This document shows, piece by piece, positions 14,738 to 22,921 of a stretch of DNA of 25,775 bases. A model generated the notes under the pieces. It ran no database searches, was not told the DNA's origin, and saw nothing but the letters and a program-made list of their open reading frames with translations. The translations under genes and the position numbers were made by a program. Numbering within the stretch: position 1 is the first letter of the stretch; each line of letters opens with the position of its first letter. Origin of the DNA: JAZDJJ01 sp043804035 (GTDB lineage Bacteria > Bacteroidota > Bacteroidia > Palsa-948); the NCBI GenBank assembly GCA_043804035.1, contig JAZDJJ010000177.1, forward strand, positions 1 through 25,775. The letters are read 5' to 3'.

Positions 14738-16036
14738 TCAATCGCAATTAAATCGTAGTATAGATTCTTTTTTAGGAAAGCATGCCGATTCTCCTAACTG
14801 TTCCTCTATTCTCAGAAGTTGATTATATTTTGCAATCCTGTCGGAACGTGAAGCAGAGCCGGTTTTAATTTGACCTGTGTTCAGGGCAACAGCCAGTTCG
14901 GCAATAGTGGTGTCTTCGGTTTCTCCTGAACGATGACTAATTATAGATGTGTAAGAATTTTTGTAAGCCATATTCACTGCGTTAATGGTTTCTGTTAAAG
15001 TTCCGATTTGATTCACTTTTATCAGAATTGAATTTGCTATATTGTTGTCAATTCCTTTTTGCAAACGATTTACATTTGTAACAAAAATATCATCTCCCAC
15101 TATTTGAATTTTTTTTCCAAGTTTTTCTGTTAAAAGTTTCCATCCGTCCCAATCATCTTCATCTAATCCATCTTCTATGGAAATAATCGGATATTTTTTA
15201 ACCCACTCAGCAAAGTAGTCAATCATTTCTGCTGAAGATAATTTATCGCCTGTAGATTTTTTAAAGTGATAAACTTTTTCTTCGTCATCGTAAAATTCCG
15301 AAGCGGCAATATCCATAGCAATACAAACATCTATACCGGGTTTATATTTTGCTAACTCAATTGCTTTGAGAATAATTTTTATTGCTTCTTCGTTAGATTT
15401 TAAATTGGGAGCAAATCCGCCTTCATCGCCAACATTAGTAGAAAATCCATTTTCTTTCAAGACATTTTTTAAGTGATGAAATATTTCCGCTCCCATTCTT
15501 AATGCTTCACTGAAAGATATGGCGCCGACTGGCATTATCATAAATTCCTGAAAGTCCAAACCGTTATCAGCATGTGAGCCACCGTTAAGAATGTTCATTT
15601 GTGGTACAGGAAGTGTGTTGGCATTTACACCACCTAAATATTTATACAAAGGCAACCGACATTCTTCTGCTGCTGCTTTTGCCACAGCAAGCGAAACACC
15701 GACTATAGCATTAGCTCCCAAATTTTCTTTGTTATCGGTTCCATCAAGCGATATCATTTTTTTATCTATCGCACATTGATCGTAAATAATCATTCCGTTG
15801 AGTTCTTGTCGCAAAACAGAATTTACATTGCTCACAGCTTTCTGAACTCCTTTACCGAGAAAATATTTTTCATCTTCATCGCGTAGTTCCACCGCTTCGT
15901 GTTTTCCTGTAGAAGCACCTGAGGGAACAGCAGCCCTGCTTACAATTCCGGTATCGGTGATTACATCTACTTCAATTGTAGGGTTTCCGCGAGAATCAAG
16001 AATTTGTCTCGCAATTATGTTAGCGATAAATGGCAT
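14738..16036 (-). CDS. eno: Enolase
   Basis: This phosphopyruvate hydratase of 432 residues, full length, interconverts 2-phosphoglycerate and phosphoenolpyruvate in glycolysis. The sequence shows VPSGASTGKHEAVELRD (38-54), NGGSHADNGLDFQEFMIMP (151-169), NVGDEGGFAPN (201-211), the metal ligands Asp242 (AMDIAASE), Glu288 (SIEDGLDEDDW) and Asp315 (IVGDDIFVTN), the catalytic lysine region ILIKVNQIGT (Lys340), and SHRSGETED (368-375) followed by IKTGSASRSDR. No damage is seen. It is the last intact gene before a 690-bp region holding an orphan secretion tail and a tandem array. Confidence 0.98.
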   Translation of the reverse strand: MPFIANIIARQILDSRGNPTIEVDVITDTGIVSRAAVPSGASTGKHEAVELRDEDEKYFLGKGVQKAVSNVNSVLRQELNGMIIYDQCAIDKKMISLDGTDNKENLGANAIVGVSLAVAKAAAEECRLPLYKYLGGVNANTLPVPQMNILNGGSHADNGLDFQEFMIMPVGAISFSEALRMGAEIFHHLKNVLKENGFSTNVGDEGGFAPNLKSNEEAIKIILKAIELAKYKPGIDVCIAMDIAASEFYDDEEKVYHFKKSTGDKLSSAEMIDYFAEWVKKYPIISIEDGLDEDDWDGWKLLTEKLGKKIQIVGDDIFVTNVNRLQKGIDNNIANSILIKVNQIGTLTETINAVNMAYKNSYTSIISHRSGETEDTTIAELAVALNTGQIKTGSASRSDRIAKYNQLLRIEEQLGESACFPKKESILRFNCD

Positions 16037-16065
16037 TTGTATTTAATTTTTGGATGTGGACTAAA

Positions 16066-16110
16066 TTATTTCTGTATGATTAGTTTTTGTGTGATGGAAT
16101 ATTTTACATT
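16066..16110 (-). pseudogene. Second orphan T9SS tail relic
   Basis: On the minus strand this reads about SITQKLIIQK and then a TAA stop, 30 bp upstream of the eno start codon. The DNA is almost the same as the last 30 bases of the hydrolase gene at 17699 (TTATTTCTGTATGATTAG and onward), which also ends TQKLIIQK. No gene body is attached. It is a copy or remnant of a T9SS gene end. Confidence 0.55.
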
Positions 16111-16172
16111 TCGACAAGATTTCGGTGTGATCTCGGTAGAACGTTCAATGCCCAAGATAACGTTTTAATCAA

Positions 16173-16470
16173 CTTTCTATGTGCTACATAGGACACTTTT
16201 CTATGTGCTCTACAAATGACCTTCAATGTGCTACAAATGACTTTCTATGTGCTACAAATGACTTTCTATGTGCTACAAATGACTTTCAATGTGCTACAAA
16301 TGACTTTCAATGTGCTACAAATGACTTTCTATGTGCTACAAATGACCTTCTATGTGCTACAAACGACTGTCAATGTGCTACAAATGACTTTCAATGTACT
16401 ACAAATGACCTTTTATGTGCTACAAATGACCTTCAATGTGCTATAAAGGACTATCAATGTGCTACAAAGG
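16173..16470. repeat. 21-bp tandem array B, two-state units
   Basis: About 14 units, mostly exactly 21 bp, share the core ATGTGCTACAAATGAC. The base before ATG toggles: TTTCT-ATG in some units and TTTCA-ATG in others, giving roughly T-T-A-T-T-A-A-T-T-A-A-T-A-A. The first two units carry small insertions and the last ones are diverged. A decayed unit (CTACAAAGGACTTTCTATGT) lies at 16634-16653. Two plus-strand frames stay open through it only because the period is a multiple of three. The array lies 3' of the minus-strand gene at 16728-17465. Confidence 0.95.
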
Positions 16471-16516
16471 TATCAGTAGGTAAATATAGTTTCTGAACAA
16501 TAGAACAACGAATGAA

Positions 16517-16599
16517 GAATAACGAAGTAAAAACCACAATACTACTGCGGTTTTAAAATTTCAATATTCGTTATTCAAATGTTCTAATGTTCGTTATTC
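16517..16599. repeat. Inverted repeat between array B and gene
   Basis: GAATAACGAA (16517-16526) is the inverse of TTCGTTATTC, which occurs at 16567-16576 and 16590-16599. Within it AAAACCAC and GCGGTTTT (16530-16554) form a stem with one mismatch. It could act as a terminator for the minus-strand gene at 16728, which ends about 130 bases away, or be a further dispersed palindrome. Confidence 0.45.
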
Positions 16600-16727
16600 A
16601 TTTAAAAATTACCTGCAAGTATGGAGAACTTACCTACAAAGGACTTTCTATGTAAAACTAAAATTTACCCTTTTGGTAAAGATAAAATCACAAGTGTTCT
16701 TCGTGGTTTATTGACTGTATTTGTTTG

Positions 16728-17465
16728 TTATGGGTTTTGTTTAGTATTTGTGGTTTTTGCTTTTACAGATTTCGCTCCTGCGTTAAGGTCTGATGTTAAT
16801 TTAGCGAAAGTAAATTTATCTTTTTTGACTAGGTCAGATTTAAAGAGTTTAGCAGCTATCTTGCATATAGCTGTTGCCTGAGCATAGATTGCATTAAACT
16901 CTGTTATTGCTTGGTTGGTTAGTTCTTTGCTGGCTCCTTTTAGACCTTCCTGATATACGTCGGCATTTTTTATTATGTCGGCACTGTTTATTATATCGGT
17001 TATTAGTGTAGTACTAGTTCCTTTTGCGGATATTTCGGTTTTGATGGCGGTGGTCATATTTAATTTGAACTTTTGAAGTAGTTCTACTAATGCTTCTTGA
17101 TCTTTTTTCAGAGAATCTTTATAGTTATCTGTAAATCCGAGTGTATCTAATAGCCATTTCAGACGGATTTTGTCTGTGGCATAATCGGCTACTATGTTTG
17201 TTTTGAATAAAGAGAGGTTTGATAATGTCTGTGCTTGTATTTGTAAGATCTGTTGTGTTGCCAGTTTCAGGTCTTTCTTTGGGTCTAATCCAAGATATAC
17301 ACTGATGGCAGTGTCTATCCTTGTTTGGAAGTTAGTAATGAAAGGGTCAGCCCAGTTTGCCCGTAATGCTATTATTGGGGATTTGTATGCTTTGAAATTA
17401 TCGCAAAGAGTTTTTGCTGATATAAGCATTTCTACGTCTTTGAAATTATATTTTCTTTCTATCAT
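16728..17465 (-). CDS. Uncharacterised helical protein next to tandem array B
   Basis: This 245-residue protein starts MIERKYNFKDVEMLISAKT and has no signal peptide, membrane segment or catalytic motif. It is strongly helical and Lys/Ala/Thr-rich, with the conspicuous ALRANWADPF at 34-43 and KTEISAKGTSTTLITDI in the second half. From memory, proteins with this ANWADPF segment recur in Bacteroidota genomes as hypothetical proteins, which I cannot verify here. It is not obviously related to the protein at 210-962, but the two share size, apparent location, strand relative to a downstream 21-bp array, and lack of known domains. Function unknown. Confidence 0.75.
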   Translation of the reverse strand: MIERKYNFKDVEMLISAKTLCDNFKAYKSPIIALRANWADPFITNFQTRIDTAISVYLGLDPKKDLKLATQQILQIQAQTLSNLSLFKTNIVADYATDKIRLKWLLDTLGFTDNYKDSLKKDQEALVELLQKFKLNMTTAIKTEISAKGTSTTLITDIINSADIIKNADVYQEGLKGASKELTNQAITEFNAIYAQATAICKIAAKLFKSDLVKKDKFTFAKLTSDLNAGAKSVKAKTTNTKQNP

Positions 17466-17514
17466 AATTATAAAATATTAATTAATTTTTTGATTTGACG
17501 ATGCAAACATACAT

Positions 17515-17595
17515 AGAACTTAGGCAAAGATTTATTTTAGGATTTATGCAAAAATACTTTTTGTTTCTCGCCAAGGCGCAAAGTCGCCAAGAAAT
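17515..17595. repeat. Decayed MITE ends and CGCCAAGG-type repeat
   Basis: AGGATTTATGCAAAAA (17539-17554) matches the left end of the element at 4652 at 14 of 16 positions, both differences being C-to-T. AGAACTTAGGCAAAGA (17515-17530) matches at 13 of 16. Directly after lies CGCCAAGG CGCAAAGT CGCCAAGA, an 8-base tandem word. This gap (17466-17698) holds no gene. Confidence 0.4.
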
Positions 17596-17698
17596 ACGAA
17601 AATACTTTGCGTTGTTTAATTATTCCTTCAGATTCCTGTTGCCGATTTTTTTTGTTATTGCAAAAATACTATTTTTTTACAAATGCAAATATTTTTTT

Positions 17699-20158
17699 TT
17701 ATTTCTGTATGATTAGTTTTTGTGTGAATGATTCTTGTTCGGTTTTTATATGAATGAAATAAATTCCGTTGGGTTGAGAGGATAAATCAATTTTTGTTGA
17801 TGGAGAGGTAAGAGTTTGATGGCGGATGAGTTGGCCGAGAGAGGAGTAAATAAAAAGTTCGCAACTCTTTTCATTTGAGTTTCTTTCCATAATAAGAAAA
17901 GATGTCGGTATTTGTAAAGTAAATAATCCGCTCATTGGATTAGGAGTAATAACAATATCAGATAACTGATTTGGCAGATTGACATATTTGTGTTCGGCAG
18001 AAGAAACACTGTTTGTAACCGGCTCAAGTTTAGCATTACTATTACTGGCATAACGCATTGCATTTGCACATACCTTGCACATTGTGTCTGTGTAAGCACG
18101 AAATTTACTTCCCATTTTTGCACTAAACCCATCTTTTAATGTAACTTTTTCTCCTGCCCTGAATGTAATATCACTGCAACTTGGAATAATTGTATAATCA
18201 CCCGGCAATGTTCTGATACTTGGCGTTTTCACCGGATCAACATCGCTTCCTGATGTTATACTGTTACGCGCTTCATAAACTGCCGGTTTATTGACCTTTT
18301 GATTTTGCAGATATAAATGTTCAGGACTGATTTCTTCCATCATCCAGTCAATGTTCTCCTGAGTTATTTCTATATGTCCCTGATTTAAATCAGGAGCATA
18401 GATGGCATCAAATGGAGTAATGGAAGAGTTACGAATGTACGCATGGTTGGTTCCACTAAATAAATCTCTCTTTGTATTAGAATAAGAAGGATCGTTTGAA
18501 AAAGCAAAAGCTAATGCACTGGTTGTAGGAATAAAGCAATGATGTGGCCATTTCGTATCAGGCAAAAAATTACTTGCTATGTTACTGATATCTGCATTAG
18601 TATTTCTGTATCCACCCGCAACGGCATCATACTCATAAACATTTTTTATTCTTCTCCAGCCGGGATATACCAAGCCTAATAGCACTGAAATTCTTGCTTC
18701 GTACACTGCGTTTAGGGAAGAAGTGTATTTAGGAGTTGACCATACCCTTGCTCTCATTCCGTAAAAAACAATTTCTATCCAAATATTAACCATAATTTCG
18801 CGTGGACCAAACTGATTATTCCCATCTTTATCCATTTGGCGAATGCCTTGGCAACTACCGTTTGAAATACTTACCTTTCTTGGCAATGATGGAAAATTCA
18901 TATTAGTATCACCAAGCAATTGATATCGCAAATGATGAGGACCGGGTACATGGTCCTGAATATTGCTTTTATTATATACAAGCAATTGATTGGGTGCAGG
19001 TTCGGCTAATCTTTTTAACGATTTATCAACATCTGGAACCAATTTCTTTATAATTCTCATAAAATAAAGCAGCAACTGGTCACCTATAGGGATATTTGCT
19101 CCGTTGTGTGGAGAGTCAAAAGAGAGAAATAACCGAACGTTATGAGCGGCTGAATAATAAGGAGTATATTTGCCACTCCTACATCCCGTAGAAGCATTGT
19201 TTTCCATATAAGAAAGAGCATACTTTGCAACTATGCCACCCATGCTTGCGCTTGCTAACACTATTTCGTGTTTGCTATTATTTGCAATTAGTTCATCCTT
19301 TATTTTATTAATTAATGTAACTAACAAACGAGCGTTCGCTTGTATGTAAGTGGAGCCGTTCTGATAATCAAGCAATACGATATCAAAGCCATCGGCATTC
19401 AGTTTTTTGAGGAATTGGGGCAATAATTGTATTTGCAAGGGGTCATCAACAGGGTCAACTCCTGTAATAAATACGGGCCAGCCAAAGTCGCCATATTGTC
19501 CATTAACAAACTGGGACCCAAAATCAAGTCCTTCAACAAAAACAAATGGCTTTACTAATTTTCTTGTGGTATTGCCACATCCATACAAAATACTTATCTG
19601 CCCTGCAGATGTTACGCAATGAGGAAATATTGTTACACAAGAATCAGGCAAGTACTCTTGACATTCTCCATCATTTGGTGTTTCACCACTATCATCCAAA
19701 TTATTTATATCATCCAAACTATACGTGTGGCCGGTTGTATCACAATCAGTATCTCTTGGATAACATTCTACATAACTCGGAGGACAGTATGGAATAGTGG
19801 ATACTAAAGGATAAGAATTATCAGGAGACGGCACGCATGCAACTTTATATTGTATGGATTTTGTTTTGCCAAAAAGACCACCACCCTTAAGTGTTATGGT
19901 ATAAATTCCTGGACCGGGATAATAAATGGTAACAGTAGAATGATAGTCAAGAATATAATAAGAATTTTCCTCTTTCGGAAATTCACCAAAATTTATTAAA
20001 TATGTTTCATCTGGGTCATTTATTTTTGCAAATAAATTTTCGCCTATAAAGAATCGAACCTTTGTATTACAAGGCGGGTTGCAACGGTCATGCTGCCCCC
20101 ATATCTGTATAATAGAAACACCGAAAATAAATAAACAGAAAAAAAAATTTAACTTCAT
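17699..20158 (-). CDS. Secreted alpha/beta hydrolase (lipase-like) with T9SS tail
   Basis: This 819-residue protein has a signal peptide (about 1-21, ending IWGQ) and a Cys-rich region with PKD-like strands up to about 190. An alpha/beta hydrolase domain begins at PFVFVEGLDFG (204-214), with LLDYQNGSTYIQANA (262-276), the nucleophile elbow LASASMGGIVAKYAL (301-315, Ser305 as likely nucleophile) and FLSFDSPHNGANIP (344-357). A possible catalytic His lies in NQGHIEIT. After about 650 comes a beta domain with ITFRAGEKVTLKDGFSAKMG, common in exported Bacteroidota proteins, and then a T9SS sorting domain ending TQKLIIQK. The elbow has Ser where lipases usually have the first Gly. It may be an esterase or lipase. 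The substrate cannot be told. Confidence 0.85.
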   Translation of the reverse strand: MKLNFFFCLFIFGVSIIQIWGQHDRCNPPCNTKVRFFIGENLFAKINDPDETYLINFGEFPKEENSYYILDYHSTVTIYYPGPGIYTITLKGGGLFGKTKSIQYKVACVPSPDNSYPLVSTIPYCPPSYVECYPRDTDCDTTGHTYSLDDINNLDDSGETPNDGECQEYLPDSCVTIFPHCVTSAGQISILYGCGNTTRKLVKPFVFVEGLDFGSQFVNGQYGDFGWPVFITGVDPVDDPLQIQLLPQFLKKLNADGFDIVLLDYQNGSTYIQANARLLVTLINKIKDELIANNSKHEIVLASASMGGIVAKYALSYMENNASTGCRSGKYTPYYSAAHNVRLFLSFDSPHNGANIPIGDQLLLYFMRIIKKLVPDVDKSLKRLAEPAPNQLLVYNKSNIQDHVPGPHHLRYQLLGDTNMNFPSLPRKVSISNGSCQGIRQMDKDGNNQFGPREIMVNIWIEIVFYGMRARVWSTPKYTSSLNAVYEARISVLLGLVYPGWRRIKNVYEYDAVAGGYRNTNADISNIASNFLPDTKWPHHCFIPTTSALAFAFSNDPSYSNTKRDLFSGTNHAYIRNSSITPFDAIYAPDLNQGHIEITQENIDWMMEEISPEHLYLQNQKVNKPAVYEARNSITSGSDVDPVKTPSIRTLPGDYTIIPSCSDITFRAGEKVTLKDGFSAKMGSKFRAYTDTMCKVCANAMRYASNSNAKLEPVTNSVSSAEHKYVNLPNQLSDIVITPNPMSGLFTLQIPTSFLIMERNSNEKSCELFIYSSLGQLIRHQTLTSPSTKIDLSSQPNGIYFIHIKTEQESFTQKLIIQK

Positions 20159-20189
20159 TATTTTTCATTGATAATCAATAAATCCATAA

Positions 20190-20197
20190 CAAAAATA
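20190..20197 (-). promoter_or_regulatory. Candidate -7 box for hydrolase gene
   Basis: On the minus strand this is TATTTTTG, matching TAnnTTTG, 31 bases before the ATG. No good TTG lies 19 bases upstream. Confidence 0.3.
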
Positions 20198-20222
20198 AAC
20201 TTCTGCGTAAATCTTAAATGAA

Positions 20223-20276
20223 TAATTTTGCAATAATAAAAAATTATCTTCAATACAAGAAAAAAAATTATCTTTG
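20223..20276 (+). promoter_or_regulatory. Candidate -7 boxes for the bamD cluster
   Basis: TAATTTTG (20223-20230) and TATCTTTG (20269-20276) both match TAnnTTTG. The second is 16 bases before the chosen bamD ATG, which favours the shorter protein because transcription from it would start inside the longer reading. The -33 positions are poor for both. Confidence 0.4.
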
Positions 20277-20292
20277 CTCCCTTTTTAATAAA

Positions 20293-21111
20293 ATGTATCT
20301 GTTTAGAAAAATAATTTTTCTGATTATTGTTGCAGCGATTTTTTGTTCGGCTTGCAGCGATTATAATAAATTACTCAAAAGTACCGACTATAATAAAAAG
20401 TATGAGGTAGCAGTAAAATATTATGATAATGGAGATTATATTAAAGCCCTTGCTTTGCTGGAAGAGTTAGTGAGCGTTTACAGAGGAACAGAGAAAGGAG
20501 AAAAAATTTTGTATTACTATGCTTATGCTACTTATGCTTCAGGTAATTATATTTTGGCAGGATACTATTTCAATAATTTTGTAAAAGTATTTCCAAACAG
20601 CAGTCGCACTGAGGAGTGCGCTTATATGTACGCTTATTGTTTTTACATGGAATCTCCGCGTTACAGTTTGGATCAGACCGATACAAAAAATGCTATCAAG
20701 GAATTGCAGTATTTTATTAATAAGTATCCGAACAACACTCGCATGAAAGAATGTAATGAACTGATTGATAAACTTCGGGTTAAACTTGAGAAAAAATATT
20801 ATGAAATTTCAAAACAATATTTTTTTCTGTATGACTACAAAGCCGCTGTCTCGTCATTTGAGAATCTGCTGAAAGATTTTCCCGATACACAGTACAGAGA
20901 AGAAGTAATGTTTCTGATTCTGAAAGCAAATTATATTTATGCCCTCAAAAGTATTGAAACAAAAAAGGAAGAACGGCATAAATCAACTATTGATGCTTAT
21001 TATAAATTCTTGAGTTATTATTCTGATAATAGCAAATACATGAAAGATGCAGGAAGTATTTTTATTAGTACTAAAAAACAGATAGAACAATTACATAAAA
21101 ACAAATCTTAA
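20293..21111 (+). CDS. bamD: Outer membrane assembly lipoprotein BamD
   Basis: From the ATG at 20293 the protein is 272 residues, with a lipoprotein signal: hydrophobic KIIFLIIVAAIFCSA then Cys21. An upstream ATG at 20218 is in frame but would bury the signal, so I reject it. The mature part is helical and TPR-like, with repeats such as YYDNGDYIKALALLEELV and YYEISKQYFFLYDYKAAVSSFENLL. It fits BamD, which binds BamA and helps insert beta-barrel proteins in the outer membrane. The following rpoZ-like gene is six bases away, which supports an operon and is the usual Bacteroidota order. Confidence 0.88.
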   Translation: MYLFRKIIFLIIVAAIFCSACSDYNKLLKSTDYNKKYEVAVKYYDNGDYIKALALLEELVSVYRGTEKGEKILYYYAYATYASGNYILAGYYFNNFVKVFPNSSRTEECAYMYAYCFYMESPRYSLDQTDTKNAIKELQYFINKYPNNTRMKECNELIDKLRVKLEKKYYEISKQYFFLYDYKAAVSSFENLLKDFPDTQYREEVMFLILKANYIYALKSIETKKEERHKSTIDAYYKFLSYYSDNSKYMKDAGSIFISTKKQIEQLHKNKS

Positions 21112-21117
21112 TAAATT

Positions 21118-21450
21118 ATGGATTACAAAAAATCAAAAGCAGAAACAAATACCATCACCCGCGACCTGAGGGTTTTGGAAGCCAAGGTAAATAATATTTA
21201 CGAAGCTGTTGCTATAATAAGCAAGCGATCTAATCAGATTAATTCTGAAATAAAAGAAGAACTCACCAATAAGTTGGATGAGTTTGTTTTGCATACTAAT
21301 CCTACGGAAGAAGTTTCTGAAAACAGAGAACAGATTGAAGTGTCAAAATATTATGAGCACTTACCTAAGTCGCATTCTATTGCGATTCAGGAATTTCTGG
21401 ATGATAAAACATATTTTCGCAATCCAACAAAAGAATCAACGAACTTTTGA
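21118..21450 (+). CDS. rpoZ: Omega-like RNA polymerase subunit (Rpb6/RpoZ)
   Basis: This 110-residue protein matches the Bacteroidota form of the omega subunit, which helps assemble and stabilise RNA polymerase. Seen are TRDLRVLEAKVNNIYEAVAI and IISKRSNQINSEIKEEL, comparable to the Rpb6/omega helices, and an acidic middle before YEHLPKSHSIAIQEFL. It starts six bases after the bamD stop and lies upstream of coaBC, a common arrangement in this phylum. The 70-bp gap to coaBC shows no clear promoter. Confidence 0.82.
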   Translation: MDYKKSKAETNTITRDLRVLEAKVNNIYEAVAIISKRSNQINSEIKEELTNKLDEFVLHTNPTEEVSENREQIEVSKYYEHLPKSHSIAIQEFLDDKTYFRNPTKESTNF

Positions 21451-21520
21451 GGGGATAATGAAATAATGTAAGTATAAGATTGAACGTTGAATTTATCTAA
21501 CTCTAAATTTTATATTAAAA

Positions 21521-22761
21521 ATGTTTTCACAAAAAAATGTTCTGCTCGGTATTTCGGCAAGTATTGCTGCGTACAAAAGTGCTTTTCTTATTCGTTTGCT
21601 TGTAAAACAAGGTGCTAATGTAAAAGTAGTGATGACTCCTTCTGCAAAGCATTTTGTTTCTCCGCTAACACTTTCCACTCTTTCAAAAAATTCTGTCTTG
21701 TCGGAATTTACTTCAGGCAATCATGGGGATTGGAATAGTCACATTGAACTTGCCCTCTGGGCTGATTTCATTTTAATTGCTCCTGCCACAGCCGATATAA
21801 TAGCTAAAATGGCAAATGGAATTTGTGATAATCTTTTACTTGCTATTTATCTTTCAACTCCCACAATCATCCAGAAAAAAAAGGATGCTGATGGAATACC
21901 AGTGTTTGTTGCTCCGGCAATGGACACAGAAATGTATATGCATCCGGCAACAAAATTTAATCTGCAAAAAATTCAGTCATTCGGAAATATTATAATTCCT
22001 TCTGCTACAGGAGAACTTGCCAGCGGATTGATTGGCGAAGGAAGAATGGCTGAACCGGAAACGATATTGAATTTTATTTCAGAGCATTTAAAAAAAAAAG
22101 CCCGCTAAACGGCAAGAAAGCATTAGTTACTGCCGGACCAACTTACGAAGCAATTGATCCAGTGCGTTTTATTGGAAATCATTCCACAGGAAAAATGGGA
22201 TTTGCTATTGCAGAAGAATTAACAAAATGCGGAGCAGAAGTAACTTTGATTTGCGGACACAACTCCCTTGAAACAAAATATCCTGGCATTAAACGAATTG
22301 ATGTCATCACTACGGATGAAATGTATCAGCAATGCACAAAGTATTTTAAAAACTCAGATATCACTGTGATGGCTGCAGCGGTGGCAGATTTCAAACCGGC
22401 AAAGAAATCCAGAGAGAAAATTAAAAAAAACATAAGTAAAAAAAATACGATAGAGATAATACCAACAAAAGATATACTTTTAGAATTAGGGAAAAGAAAA
22501 ACTGAAAATCAGATTTTGATAGGGTTTGCTTTGGAAACAGAAAACGAAATTCAAAATGCAAAAAAGAAACTGCAAAATAAAAATATGGATTTCGTCGTTC
22601 TTAATTCACTGAAAGATGAAAAAAGCGGATTTGGTTACGACACAAACAAAATTACTATCATTGATAAAGAAAATAAAGTGAAGAAGTTTGAGTTGATGAG
22701 CAAAAAAAATGCAGCGGAAGAAATTGTTAGCCATATAATCAATAAAATTCGGCATTGTTAA
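21521..22761 (+). pseudogene. coaBC: coaBC, split by a -1 frameshift at an A10 run
   Basis: The bifunctional phosphopantothenate-cysteine ligase / 4'-phosphopantothenoylcysteine decarboxylase of coenzyme A synthesis is read in two frames. The first (21521-22108, 195 codons) has the CoaC flavin domain: GISASIAAYKSAFLIRLL, the His in WNSHIELALWAD, PATADIIAKMANGICDNLL and PAMDTEMY. It ends KKKAR at a TAA. The second frame, entered from the A10 run at 22090-22099, continues SPLNGKKALVTAGPTYEA, then IDPVRFIGNHSTGKMG and the CoaB domain with AAAVADFKPA, to 22761. Reading -1 at the run restores one continuous protein of about 413 residues. This could be a one-base sequencing error, a true mutation, or slippage. 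A GTG at 22162 would be too far into the domain to act as a CoaB start. Confidence 0.85.
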
Positions 22762-22880
22762 TTTGGTATAGATTTTTAGATTGCTTCGGTCGTTCCTCCC
22801 GTCGCAATGACGTTTAATTGAGTGTCATTGCGAACCATGAGGAAACGAAATGGGAAGCAATCCCTATACTTATTTAACAA
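22755..22880. repeat. Nested inverted repeat 3' of coaBC
   Basis: Outer arms TTGTTAATTTGGTATAG (from 22755) and CTATACTTATTTAACAA (ending 22880) are imperfect inverse copies. Inner arms are GATTGCTTCGG followed by CGTCGCAATGACG, and GTCATTGCG followed by GGGAAGCAATCC. The inner word (GTCATTGCG...GAAGCAATC) is a dispersed palindromic repeat widespread in bacterial genomes, as I recall it. It begins on the coaBC stop and could also work as a transcription terminator. No gene lies within. Confidence 0.6.
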
Positions 22881-22921
22881 TACCTAAAATTCAATTTGTC
22901 TCTGAAAAATAATAACTACAA

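Noticed and set aside
16179..16496. Plus-strand open frames across array B encoding heptapeptide repeats
   Set aside because: Two frames are open simply because the unit is 21 bp without stops. There is no signal peptide, globular part or consistent start.
20218..20292. Upstream ATG for bamD
   Set aside because: It would place 25 residues before the lipoprotein signal and overlaps a likely promoter box.
22162..22761. Independent CoaB gene starting at GTG 22162
   Set aside because: The conserved LVTAGPTYEAIDP segment lies upstream in the same frame, so a start here would remove part of the nucleotide-binding core. A frameshifted coaBC explains the data better.
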